A stretch of 64,000 nucleotides of DNA from Drechmeria coniospora (Eukaryota > Ascomycota > Sordariomycetes > Hypocreales > Ophiocordycipitaceae), in the NCBI RefSeq assembly GCF_001625195.1, contig NC_054389.1:10474520-10538519 (forward strand), written 5' to 3'. This document shows, piece by piece, positions 20,325-32,500 of this stretch. Numbering within the stretch: position 1 is the stretch's first letter; every line of letters begins with the position of its first letter. The position numbers and the translations under genes were made by a program. Under the pieces are notes generated by a model, which did no database searches, was not told where the DNA came from, and saw only the letters and a program-made list of their open reading frames with translations.

Positions 20325-21884
20325 GAGGCGGATCCTGTGTCGCTCTCGTCGAGTCCCCGAGAACAGCAGGTTCGAGACAAAAATGCAGGGTCGTCCGTAT
20401 CTCCTCGTACAGATATGAGGTGGGTAGTTTGCTTGTGGCAGGCAGCGGATGGCTAATGATGCGGAGGAAAGGAAGCCGGCTGAGGTTGAAGCAAGCGGCG
20501 AAGACTCGTACAGTTGCACGGTGGTGTGCAGTTGGCGTAACACTGTGTGGCTGAATGACGACAAAGTGCAGTAATGCGATGAGCCCCGCCACGCGGCCCG
20601 TCGTCACGGGGGGAGGGGGGGGACCAAGCAGGCAACTGGGACGCTTCAGTGGAGGAGTACCAGTACTTGTACATCAGGTAATCAGCCGGTACCTAAGTAC
20701 TGTACCTCAGTAAGTATACTGTAAGTAGTTGTAAGTGCATGTAAGCACTGTAATGTACGAGTACGGAGTGTGCTCTTCATAAGGTATACTTACTGTACCA
20801 CTATGTCCATGTACTTGGATTTTACTTGCAGCATTTGTAAGCACCTAGTATGTACTGTTATATCTAGGTACCAGAAGGTGCAAGTACACAGGTATGCATG
20901 TACTTGTACGAGTACACATAATACCTTCTTGAGTTAACAGTGTGCTCCTCCTCCTCCACCACTCAAAAAGCAACCGAATATTGCAGTACTTACTGGTACA
21001 CCTACATGTGCAGCCGCGCAGCAGGCGTGAGGCAACCAATGATCATGTGGTGGTGGCAGGACAAAGTTAGGTGCCTGCGCAGCCCGAAATTCCAGATTGG
21101 TGCGTTGCCAAAACGGTGGGGCAGATCTGGCGAGCCACGTGCCGCTCACTGTGCGCCTGTTACGTCCAAGTTCTCGGGCAAACATGTAATATTACATGTA
21201 AATGTAAGCACAGTGCGAAACGCAGTATGGAGCACTTAAGTACGTACTGTAAGTAGTAATTCTGCAAGTACGTACAGGTGCAAGTACATTGGTAAGTTGG
21301 CATGTACTTATCTGGGTGTACGTAGTGTACTCTGTAGGAACGGAGTAACGAGGCACCTCGCATGTGCTTGGCTACCTCTAGGTACTGTACAGAGTACAGC
21401 AAGTAAGTGTGCTAAACGTGCCTCTGACCGCCTACTAGGTACCTACCTAGTACTTGTGTTATTACTGTAACCAGTACGTACTCTGTGCAGTACTGTACTT
21501 ACTTGCACCTGCACGCTACCCTGTACACCTCGTTCGTGTTACTGCAGGTAATTATTCCGTACCTTGGCCACGAACAGTACAAGCAGTAATACGCAGTCGT
21601 CAATGTACTTCCAAGAGCAACGAGAGTCATTCAATCTCTCCTCCTCCCCATCCTGCTGCAAGACATTCCACCCCATCTGCGGCGATTGCTGCGGAAAGAT
21701 ATTGCATACGCTCTCTCAAAAGGAGACCCGCCACAAGGTCAACTGACCACCAGCTCTACCGAATGCATTTTCAGATGCCGAAGCTTGTTGAAGAGTGAGG
21801 TTCGAGACCTGATCGGTGCTGGGGAGGGAGAAAGGCCGTGATCGGTAGACGCCCTGCTCTGCTTCTCCCTCGGATCCAGTTCAC
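20325..21884. other. Intergenic region, TACTCCGTA-rich
   Basis: No gene recognised. From about 20650 to 21560 it is filled with GTAC-centred words (TACTTGTAC, TACTCCGTA, TACGGAGTA). The first ~250 bases next to GYP7 are normal promoter-like sequence. Confidence 0.65.
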
Positions 21885-22594
21885 TTACCATCTCGTCCGC
21901 TCAGTCATTCCAGCAATCGTCTTCGGTATATCCCGCTCCGGCGTCCCCGTCGAAGGCAGTGGAAACGGGCATGGCAGAGCACAATTCTCGGGACAGAGCT
22001 CCGTCAGCTCCAGGAACATGCCGTCGTTCGCCTCCGGCGAGGGACTGGCAGCAGCTGTCTCGGTCGGCTGCATGTGGGATTCGAGTGACCGTGGCGGATC
22101 TTGCGTTCGTTGTGCCCAAGTGTTGATATGCCTGTCCATGCCGAGACCATCGGTTACGGAGTGGTGGCTGCACGCGCAGAGCAGAAAACCGCCCTCAATG
22201 ACACAGGCCTGGATTTCGAGCACCGGCGCACCTCGGATTTCCACGAGCTCGCGTGGAACATGAAACGACTACTCCACGAATGCACTTGCTGGGAATCCCT
22301 CGTCCCTGAGCCGCTCGTACGTCCAGCCGAAGGAGTTGCGCTGATCCCAAACTTGTAGCGGTTCCTCTTAAATGCCGTCTCGGCCGATGCAAAGGTAGCC
22401 CTGGGGTTTCGAGAGGGCACACCCTGCCGGCAAGCTCGAGACTGCTTCGAAAGCTGATCGAGGGCCCCCGCCAGATGGTCCCGCAGCGGCTCGACGCTCC
22501 CGCTGCATCGGCGGGGGAAGCAGTAGCAGTGGCGGATATACCTATACCGTGATGCCGCCGGGTCCCACGTGCCCAGAATTCGACGGTGGTTCAT
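21885..22594 (-). pseudogene. Decayed BAHD/transferase-family acyltransferase
   Basis: Read on the minus strand, one frame (22594 downward) gives YIRHCYCFPRR and VEPLRDHLAGALDQLSKQ, like the N-terminus of fungal transferase-family (BAHD, trichothecene-acetyltransferase-like) proteins. Similarity continues in another frame from about 22450 (LAGCALSKPQGYLCI), so there is a frameshift. That frame is then broken by TAA at 22370-22368 and TAG at 22271-22269. Beyond the stops it reads ELVEIRGAPVLEIQA, then HHSVTDG, the HxxxDG acyl-transfer motif. The frame ends at 21885 with no recognisable C-terminal half. Both stops are explained by CAA-to-TAA and CAG-to-TAG changes, the direction expected of RIP. 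Family call from motif and pattern only. Confidence 0.6.
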
Positions 22595-23518
22595 GAAGAC
22601 CCATGGAACGAATGCGGACCGATCGATCGCCTCGTCCAGAAGAGATCCCGGACAATGTCCTTGTGCGTCGAAATCACTCGACTACAACCGTCGTCACGGC
22701 CGCAGCACGTACATGTAGGCAAGCTGACAACCCCCTGACGCGAACTGGGGCAATCTGTGCTGACGAAACAGGGGGCAAGGGTATGGAAATGGATGCGTGC
22801 CCATGTAGCGTGCAAACTGCGAATCACAATGACCTACTCCGAACCAAGCCCAGGGACCCGGATGCCGCCCGTCAAGCATCGAACCTGCCTATATGGAGTC
22901 CGGACCAACTACCTAGCCCGTTGGTGGGTGAACAGACATGAGTGAAGAAGGACGACCAAGTTCGACAGGACTGCAGAAAGGAGAGAGTCATGAACATCAA
23001 CAGGGGCAGGTGACCATGATAATGACGGTGAAGGGCTTCTACGGTAAACGAGCGCAGCAGAGTCAAGCACCCTCGTTACCCAGTCGTGCCATTGGTGACA
23101 CTACCTTACGCCATGCGCCCATAACGACATGGTTGGCCATCGACCCTTCGTTGGAGGCTACAGCAGGGGAGAATGCCTTGTCAATTATTCTTAATCGTTG
23201 TGTGCTAGCGACTTGACAAAACAATTGATCCGGTCACGGCGAGCCCCAGTCGGAGTTCCCCTGTCTTTTCCCCTCTCGTTTAGTCCATATTTTCGATAGT
23301 CTCGGTTCGGTTCGGTTCAGTCCGGTTCAAATCGGTTCGGTTCGGTTCATTCTCGAACAAAAGTACTGCATGGAATTTCGGTAAAGACTGCGATATATCT
23401 CCTCCTGGCCCGACAGATGGCGTGATAATTCTCCTGCACGCTTCCATCTTCCCCGCGCATCCCGCCGCTCTCTTCAGCTTGTTGGCGAAAGCCGTCGAGC
23501 CTGCGCACTTCAACCGAG
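22595..23518. other. Intergenic region without recognised gene
   Basis: Sequence upstream of the decayed acyltransferase and downstream of the extensin-like gene. Nothing supported except a short GGTTC repeat near its right end. Confidence 0.5.
23303..23349. repeat. Imperfect GGTTC pentanucleotide repeat
   Basis: Repeated GGTTC units with interruptions, about 170 bp past the stop codon of the extensin-like gene. Confidence 0.75.
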
Positions 23519-24082
23519 CTAGTACGGGCCGTTGTTGCCGGGCGGCGGCGGGTAGTAGTTGCCAGGAGGCGTGTACCTCGGGGGCGCGGGGGGTGTGTAC
23601 GTGTTTTTGGGAGGCGGAGGCGGGTAGTAGGTATTCTTGGGAGGGGGAGCCTTCTTGGTCGTCGTGGGCTTGGGCGGAGGCGTGTACTTTGGCGGCGGCG
23701 GCGGCGGCTTGTACGTGTACTTGGGCGGAGGAGGAGGGTAGTACGTCTCCTTGGGCGGCGGAGGCTTATAGGTAGTCTTGGGAGGAGGCGGCGGGTAGTA
23801 GGTCTGCTTGGGCGGCGGGGGAGGAGGCTTGTACGTGTTCTTGGGCGGCGGGGGAGGATAGTAGGTCTCCTTGGGCGGCGGAGGCTTGTACGTGGTCTTC
23901 GGAGGAGGTGGTGGTTTGTAGGTGTCCTTGGGAGGGGGAGGAGGCGGGTAGTAGGGTGGCGGAGGAGGATAGTAGTTGTTGCTTCTCTCCTCCAGGTCCC
24001 TCTCCTCGTGAGAGGCAAACTCGTTGGTCGGCAAGGCCACAGCCGAAGCCAGGAAGACGGCGGCGACAGCGAGCAGCTTCAT
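23519..24082 (-). CDS. Secreted extensin-like Pro/Tyr/Lys-rich repeat protein
   Basis: Single exon, 187 aa. The start was chosen at MKLLAVAAVFLASAVALP, a clear signal peptide; the open frame extends further upstream but a TATA box lies within that extension. The mature part is built of repeats of PPPPPK followed by xTYxPPPP (KTTYKPPPP, KETYYPPPP, KNTYKPPPP), about twelve units, ending NYYPPPPGNNGPY. This composition resembles plant extensins and other cell-wall hydroxyproline-rich proteins; Tyr residues could cross-link, and Lys makes the protein basic. A cell-wall or extracellular role is inferred. A dibasic-like EERDLEERS stretch precedes the repeats and may mark a propeptide. No catalytic domain. 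Confidence 0.8.
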   Translation of the reverse strand: MKLLAVAAVFLASAVALPTNEFASHEERDLEERSNNYYPPPPPYYPPPPPPKDTYKPPPPPKTTYKPPPPKETYYPPPPPKNTYKPPPPPPKQTYYPPPPPKTTYKPPPPKETYYPPPPPKYTYKPPPPPPKYTPPPKPTTTKKAPPPKNTYYPPPPPKNTYTPPAPPRYTPPGNYYPPPPGNNGPY

Positions 24083-24212
24083 GGCGATGACCGATGGCTG
24101 GTTTCCGATGTCGTATGCGTTGATATCTGCTCCGAGGTTCCCAGTGAAGATGGGAACTGTTGCTTGAGCGTTCCAGGGACAGATGGACACCCTATCGACG
24201 GAAGACTGTGGA

Positions 24213-24220
24213 TATTTATA
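24213..24220 (-). promoter_or_regulatory. TATA box of the extensin-like gene
   Basis: Minus-strand TATAAATA, 131 bp upstream of the chosen ATG at 24082. It supports that start over the longer open frame. Confidence 0.6.
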
Positions 24221-25722
24221 CTCCATCGTCAACGCTTCAAAGGCCATGGTCACCGGCGGCCGGATGGGACGCGTCGCCCTCATGCGACTCTGCTGTCGTC
24301 TGGCCGTTCAACGGCGGCCCCCACCCCTGCCGTGAACCATGTGGCCATGTGCTCTGTGCGGCGTCGATGCTTTGATGAGTGAACCATGATCCAATACTCA
24401 CTCACCTCCTCGTTCGCCGATGCTACGTTACCGCCCTTTGTTGTTGATGCGCACAGGAATCCGTGTGAGAAAGGAGAACCCTTGACTGGGTTCTCTCGGG
24501 TCAACTAAACTGCATCGAGACCCCCTTACCTTCTCGCCCCCCTCTCTGGCTGCTGTTATATGACCGTGAGCTGACGAGGCGATTCATGCGTCGTTGGCTC
24601 TCCATTATCCCGCCGCGTGAATGGCATCCATGTGGGCTGACAAGCAAGTTTTCAATGCATGGAACCTTGTCGAGGACGTATGAGCTCAAATCGAATAAGG
24701 ATGCAGGAGTCGACCCGATGGGCGAGCATCCAGCACGCCACGGCCGAGACCCCATCCAGTTCTGGACCGGCGGATTATGGAGCTTGACCGATTGGGGGCC
24801 GTTCCGTGACATGACGTGCGGGGAGGGCGACGGGCCTGCCTGGGGTTGGGCGAGTCGCTCTCGCTGAGGAGCTGAGGGAGGAATCTGCAGATGCAGGCGA
24901 AGATGCGGACGCGGACGCGGACGCTGATGCGGACGCTTGGCTCAGGCCTGGGTCGCACTTGGTGTACGGCATGGACGACGGCTAGCCAAGGGCAACATAG
25001 GTTATGTTTCTCCCCGCGGCCAGACAGGCCCGTCACGGCGTTGTCGTCGATGCCGCATCCTCGTACGCTCGGCTGTCGTGCGGCTGTTGGTGATCTTGCC
25101 CCGTCCGGCTCGCCCCTACCAACGCACACCGTCGTTGACAATGTGGCAGCCGGAGAGTGACAGGCGTGAAAGGTGCGAGATGGGACGTTGGGCACACCGT
25201 ACGACGGCGGCCAGAGGGCGGTTGCGCAATGACTCGGGGACGATGCCGACGACGGAGCATGGTAGCACGGCAGCCAGCAAATTAGCTACATCGTCTTGCC
25301 GCGGGTCGCCATGATAATTCGGCCGCCGGGATCGGTGCCGGGTCCCACAGGGTGACGCGGAGGAGGAGGCAGGCGGTTGGACAGAGTCGCGGCTCAGCGC
25401 CACAGCGTTTGCAGGTTCCGTTTCCGGCCAGCCGGCGGGAGGATGCTCCGGTCAATGTCTCGCTTGCTGACGGAGGGGAAGGCGTCATGAGAAGGCTCGG
25501 AGAATACTCCGTAGGTAGGAAGGCTGATGATCCCTTTGTCCATCGCGCACCCTCGGCTGGTGACGGTCCGTTTGGTTGCGCGACAGCCCCGGGGGAAGAG
25601 ATGAGGGGAGGGAGGGATGTTGTCTCTCGCAGCAGCTGGGTTGTAGATGGGACATGATCCTGCCGCTCTCCACTCGGGCCAAAATACGGAGCATCCCCAT
25701 GCGTGAGCCAAGTTGGGTCTCT

Positions 25723-25746
25723 CTGCCTGCCTGCCTGCCTGCCTGC
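25723..25746. repeat. CTGC tetranucleotide microsatellite
   Basis: Six perfect CTGC units in the gene-poor region. Confidence 0.9.
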
Positions 25747-26741
25747 GTCGTTGGCTCCCGTTTGCTTTCCGGCCGCGTGTTTGTATACCAGCCTTTGGTG
25801 GCTTCGACGCGGCGACTCGGCTCCCTGCAACCAGGACGTGCTCGCCGATGGCCGCCCGGTTCGGTGGCTCGACCTGGATGATGATGCCCTAGGCCGGCCT
25901 GAACCTGAGGTAGAAACCGGAGAAGGCGGAGAAGGGGTCGGACGCAAGGGGTCGGGGCTGTGTACGTTCGGTCACCGGGGGCCATGTCGACGAGCCGGCG
26001 TTGGGCCGACAACAGCCGGGGGGCTTGCGTGAGCTGCATGCACTAAATAAAGTCCTCGAGTCGACCCTTGACTGGGACAGCAGGTAGAGGACCGTCTCGA
26101 CGGGCGTTTGGGGCCATGATTGGCATTGGGCATGTCGCGATGCAGCGGCGGCATGCCCGCATGAGCTGAATCGATCTCCATCCGTCATCAGCCATCGGCG
26201 ATGCATCAGGTGCCGGCAGGCAGTTCCTCCGCCGTACCCGAAGGCGCCGTTCGCGCGCCGGCTCCCACGATGGTCCGTCGGATGGTTCCCTCGTCGGTCG
26301 AGAAAGGTTCCATGCGAGCGCGATTCTCGTCGGCGTCCATGTCCTGTCGGTCAACTCACGGCTGCGCCCGAACGGGAAGCAGAGACAATATCTGCGGAAT
26401 GGCACATTGTGCGCCATGACAGGGAACCAGCCACCAAGGGGCGCCTGGGAGAGGTCAAGGCTCGACAGGCGGGCGCTGCACGTGCAGGCGCCAGGTGCAC
26501 AACCACAAGGCAGTCTGGTCATCAAAACAAACCCTGCCGTGAGCTGACTCCCTGCTTATTCTCGTCGTATTCTCGAATACGATTGATGTCGAGGGTGAAG
26601 GGCGGGCTCGTTTTGTTTGTGCTCATGCGTGCCTCGTGCTGTGCTCGTGCTCGTGCTCGTATTCGTGCAGGTGCGTAGTGCGTCACCAGTGCCAAGAATA
26701 GCAGCCGATCAAGGAAGAAGCGGTACTGAGGGTGTATAGTT

Positions 26742-26805
26742 GATGACGATGACGACGATGGCGATGACGACGATGGCGATGAGATGATGATGGTGGAGAT
26801 GATGG
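26742..26805. repeat. GATGAC/GATGGC hexanucleotide-like microsatellite
   Basis: Imperfect GATGACGATGGC-type repeat of about 64 bp. Confidence 0.85.
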
Positions 26806-29280
26806 CACGGTGCTCCATGTCGAGGACGATGCCCGTACTTGTTGCGGTAGAGTTGGCTCTATCGGAAAAGTCGTTTGATCAGGCACTTCCAACCTCACAT
26901 GATGCGGCGGTGTAGAGTTGTAGAATCTGGTGGTACGGCCATGGGTTGTGCCTGCCACAGCTACAAAAGCTGGCGCGGACATTGGTGCAGTACGTCGCAC
27001 GGCTGCAAGTACACGTACATGCGGTGGAGTCAATACCAGTTTGTACTGTATTACGGAGTATCCGTACTGTACTCCGTACAGTATTTACATTTACTACTGA
27101 GCAGCTAAGTACTGCCTGTCCTACGGTAGGCTAGGTACTTCATGTAGGTACTTTGGTGGCACAGATACAAGTAATCAATACTTGCACTTGCAGTACATAC
27201 TCCGTAGCGCTTGCACGATAGTACGCTGAATGACGGGTGCCGCACGCGTGTGGGTGTCATGGCTGTGGCAGACTTGGGAAAGCAGTTGAACCAACTGGCC
27301 AGCAGAGTGAATATTCTCCATCGTCCGTGCTCCGTCGCACGACGAGCAACGTTGCCAAAAATACCCATAACCCTACGAGCTCTTGACGTCGGCACGGGTC
27401 TACCCCATATATCGATGATGAGATGCAAGCAATATAATGCTAGTGCATGTATGCAGATGGTGTGGCTTTGCGTCAGTGCGGTGCCAAGTTCAATGACGGA
27501 ACGAAGTGAATGGCGCCCGTGGCTCAGGACGACGAAAACCAGCACACGGTACATGCACATGTACCGCACGAAGTAAGTAGGTTGCTCACGTTGCAGGAGA
27601 GTACCAACCGCGTAGCACGAAACACTTGCTATTGTTGTCAACCACGGGAGTTTGGTGCTACCGCCACCTGCCGACGTGCCACGCACGCCACTCACTCTCC
27701 ACACGCACTCTGGGGGGAGGAGGGGGGGGGGGGGCGCGCTCGATAGGCGCAAGTATTGATTTCCCTTTTTTTTTTGCGGCCCATCCGTCAATAGGGGCAC
27801 GGGATAATTTGCCTGGCACACGGCACCAACGGGGCATTGAGCATCGTTTGTGTGACGCCTGACATCAACCCAGGCCGGTGCTGTTCCCGCATACTCCGTA
27901 CTGCAGGTTGCAATCCCGAGGCACGATAAAGGAATTGTATGCACACCTATTCAGCAGTACACGACGTAGTTCGTATCTGTCGAGGGGGTGATCAACCCCT
28001 ACAAAGACCCAGCCTCAACGAGGAGCAATTCTCCATAATTGTGCAGGCAGTATTAATTACTCCGTACGAGAGTAATAGTTGTACGTAGGTTTACCGTCAC
28101 TCGCCGACGGGCTAGACCTCATGAACCGGGCTCCTGATGCAGATACGACGACGGAGTGCGCGCATCAAAATTGGAGGACACTTTGCCTCGGGACTGTGGC
28201 GCGAACGGAAGATTTGAACTCGAACGCAAGTCTTCCGTGCACCTGCGCATCCGTGTACTGTAAGTACTGCACGCTTGTACGGAGTACCAGTGATGCACCT
28301 GTGCTCCGTGCTCCGTACCTACATGTAGTTGTATGCTGCGCGGAGAGTCGACCGCCCGCCCACCGTCGCGTGGCGTTGACGGAATACGCCCCCGACGACG
28401 TTGCAGCATGGCTGCTTCCGTGTCGGTGATTCGATCGACGGTGCAGGGTCCCCGGTCGGTCCATGATGGACAGAAAAATGGTGTGCGACTGCGAACACGC
28501 ATCTGCTCATGCATCTAATAATTTATAGAATATAGGTATGAACACGAGTACGAGCTCTTGTGCGAACGTGATCATGGGCACAATCATAAACCTGGGCGAG
28601 CATCAGGGTGCTGGCACGGCAGGGGTATGACGAACTTGTCGGTACATGCGCAGTACACCTACTTCGAGCTCCGAGCTCCGTACCCGCAAGTACACGCAAT
28701 CCGTAATAATCCGTAACCCATATTAGAAGAATGAGGTGCTAGGGGGCCTGCGCGGGAGGCTGAGATGTATATATAGAATGAGAGTACCCGAGTACAGGCA
28801 GGTGGGCGAGTGCGAGCGCATGTGTCGGCGCATCAGCGCCTACTTTACTTGTAATACTGCACACATGAAGAATACGGAAGGGGGGGGGGGGGGTGGCCAA
28901 TTACCGCCGTCGGCCTGCGGGCGCCAGCAAGAGACACGGCATTGTTCTCCTGGTGCTAGTACTTAAGTACAGTTGCAGCGAGCCGGGACTCTGCATTTGC
29001 ACTACGCTAGCCTACTGTAGTAGGAGAGGTACCGGGGAGCAATGCCGTACCCATACCAGGATTGGACGAGCAATTGTCGCCTACATGTACACGTACAGTA
29101 CGTGCACGAGGCAGTACGAGAAAGGCCCGTAGCACGGCGCATGGATGGGGCGGAGGAGCCACCCAGTGCGTACAGGTGCAAACCTACGTGTGTGATGATT
29201 GCATGTATCTGTCCGGAATGGTGGTGGTAGTAAGGGATTCGGTGGCAAGGCGGGCAGATCTGTGCGGCTTGGCCATTATG

Positions 29281-29570
29281 ACAAGCAAGTACGGAGTACT
29301 GTACAGAGTACAGTATACGGAGTACTCTGATCGTATACCTATACGGAGTTCTCCGTACATAGTACTCCGGACATACTGTAGCGCTCCATACATAGTACTC
29401 TGAACATAGTACTCCATACATAGTACTCTGTACATAGTACTCCATACATAGCACTCTGTACATACTGTAGTTCTCCATACTGTACATGCTTAGTACTCCG
29501 TACAGAGTACTCTGAGTACTCTGATCGTATATTTATACGGAGTACTCGGTACGGAGTACTCCGTACGTGG
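29281..29570. repeat. Densest cluster of TACTCCGTA / TACGGAGTA motifs
   Basis: Nearly continuous GTACTCCATACATA, GTACTCTGTACATA and TACGGAGTACT words. At 29549-29566 they form a perfect 18-base palindrome, GTACGGAGTACTCCGTAC. Translated frames through it are periodic artefacts, not genes. Confidence 0.85.
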
Positions 29571-32500
29571 ATGCACATTTGCAATGTGCTGGTATACCTC
29601 AGCACAGAGTACCTATACATTGCACTTACTGTAAGTACAGTGTACTGTACAATCTACGCCTTCATAGCACTCGCACCCTGTACACATCCTGCTTACTGCT
29701 AGTTCCCGCACAGGTGTGCAGCCCTGGCAACCCGTAACCCGTGCCGGTGGCGACTCCGTATTTCCCGATACTGGTCATCCGACAGCCGCCGTGCGTATAG
29801 TTGTACAGTGTATTACAGGGTTTGCGCATACTACTCAAGGCATGTACGGTGCACCACCACACCACCACACCACCACTTGGTAATGGCACATGCACGTACA
29901 AGTTCTCCGTGCACTTATACGAGTACATACAGGTGTACGGAGGACGGTGCACCCGTTCGTGAGCGGAAAGCCAAGCCCACCAGCGACGTCCGAGACCTTT
30001 GGCGCGGCCACGCAGAACATCTCCATGGAGCACCCCGTACTGTACGGAATATACGTCCAAGAACCCGGATGATGCGTGCGTTCGTACCTGTACAAGCTTG
30101 GGTAACTGTAGCGTGAACCGGCGACACGCCCTGCCCGTTGGGTAAATGGGACGGACCACGGCGAGGGCGCTACCTCTTGATTCGTTGTCTTGCCATTTGA
30201 GACGTGCAGCATCCCAATGCGTCACCGTAGGCCCCTTTTTACTCAGTTGCAGCTGCAAGCATGTACACTGCCAGTACGGAGCACCACAAGTATTGGCGTG
30301 GCGGCAAGTACTCCGTATGCGAGGTGCACTCGGGGGTACTAGGTAGGTGGCCGCACTTGGGTGCGTCGGGACTAGCGCAGCGTGCTTGTACTGTACAGGC
30401 ACCAGGTAGTTGTACGTACGGGGGTAGCGCATCCCCCCTGATCATTTATTTTCGCCGCTCTCAATTAAACGTTTCGTTTCTTTTTTCTCACCCCCGGCGG
30501 CAAGCGTGATACAAATGTGCTGCCGTCGCGCGGTAAACGCCTGGCGCAACGGCACCTGTTTGTACAGTACGGGCGCACATGTACTCCGCACGGTGGGTGA
30601 GTGAGTGAGTGCAGTGCTTTGAACATTCGTCGGTGCAGAGGGGAGTGAGCGGGACGGACGACGCTCCAGCTGATGGTACCTGCGAGCATCCTGCCGGCAC
30701 ATGGCGTGCTCCGGATACATGCATATATCGTCGGTAGCACTGCGGCAACCAACGAGAGGCGCAGCGATGCCGCCGTCTGGCAGAACGGCGAGGCATAAAG
30801 TACTGTTCCTGTCCACCGGTCACAGGTTGCGATGGAACTGTCTTAAGTGTACGGAAACGTGTGTTCTGAGCAGCTGGAATTTGCAACAGGACTCGGCGGA
30901 CTGATGCGAATGCCGCATGTGACGTGCTGCCAAACAGCTACGGCAACTTGGTAGGATGCATGCACGTGCGGGCTGCCGCTCAGCACAGAAGGACATGCAC
31001 CCCTTAATCTTAGATCTTGCTGTGGTGCCGTGGAGGCAATCCTCCCGATTATGCGTCTATAAATATCGGCAAGTACTCTTGTGCATGGGCGATTCGCGGG
31101 CGACCACTCGATACATGTACTTATATCCAACGCACGTTAACGACATACCTACTTATATGCAACATGCCTGTAACTGCACATGTAGTAACGGCCCTCCGTG
31201 CTATGAGCACTGTACCTGCACATGTACCACAAGTAAGTACATGGGCGGTATGTGCAACGTACCCACATCACCTCCTGACAATGCGCGCCAAGGCTGCAGG
31301 TACCTCCCAAATCTGACACAACCAAGCAGGGGCCGCCGCAGGGCCACCCGGCTCAGCTCGCTGCAAGGCCCGACGACGCCCCATTCGTGGCGTCCGGCCA
31401 GCACGCGACATGAGTTTGTCCCAAAAGCAATTGGACTCGGACGAGGAGGAATAGGTACTTTTATGGCTGATATGTTCGGAGTACGGAGAACTGTGCAGAG
31501 CATTCGTGTGCCGGTACCTGCACTCGCGGGCTGGCCTGCAGGAACGTCTTGTACTTGCTTACTTGCACTTGCTGCTGTAAGTACTGTAGGTAGGTACGGT
31601 ACATGTAATTGTACCTTGGCGCAGATGCATACTGTACATACAGTACTTATGTGCAGCTACTAGGTACCTACCTACTGTAGTTGTAGTGTGTACAGTACGT
31701 AAGGACTTGTTCTCCGTACAGTACACTTGGACACGCAAACTACTTGGAGGTACTTGCTAGCAGGCCCGGCCATGACCACAAAGACATGTACATGTACACG
31801 TATTGTACGAGCACTTACAGTGGGCACCTCGCGAAAGTCCGGGGGAGAGAGGCTGACACGGGCCTGATAGGGAGAGGGAGTGTGGCGACGGACGCTGGTT
31901 GTGGCTGTGGTGGTGGGTCGCAAGGCCCAACGCAAGCCTCCCCGTCCTTGCCGCCCCTCCCCCACCCTCCTCCCCACCCCCCCCTTCGTCTCCACCCTCC
32001 TGAAAGCTGAAGCCAACCGCCGGTTCGTGGCTGGTCGCTGCCGTGTATCGAGGAAGGAACGACGCAACCCTCTCCTTTCTGTTTGTTTCCTCATCAGGGG
32101 AAGTCGGTCGCAGGAGGGAAGGGGCGAGAGTGGTTGGGATGATCCGAGCCATCTTTTTATTCCCATTTTCCTTCTCCACAGTCCTTGTTCTCCTACGCCT
32201 ACTGCCATCTGCTGTCTCGTCGCTGTCTCGCACCTCATCCAATGCTCCCTCCACTAGACCTCCGTCGCGCCCTTCTCCATCCGCTGCCCCACGTCGCCCT
32301 ATTCTCGTACGACAGATCCATGGCACGGCATGGAAATGCGTGCTGCTTCATGGCTACGTTGCCCACCACTCGATATCCATTCGTCTTCGCGTAGGCGGAG
32401 GCGCACGTGATCTCGTCGCCGAAACCGTGAAGCTGGGAGAAATCAGAGAGGCTCGCCGTCTTCATCCATCGAGTCATGGACGGGCACAAACGCTACGGCC

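Noticed and set aside
21790..21820. GGTTCGAGACC resembling a tRNA B box
   Set aside because: The T-arm does not pair fully and no acceptor stem, D-arm or A box could be found around it. No tRNA gene is supported in the window.
23347..24018. Arg/Pro/Thr-rich minus-strand frame of 223 codons
   Set aside because: Frame-shifted translation of the extensin-like repeats; no start context or signal peptide.
29002..29620. Tyr/Val/Leu-periodic open frames (MYRVLCMEYYVQS-like)
   Set aside because: They translate the TACTCCGTA-type repeat cluster; periodicity comes from the DNA repeat.
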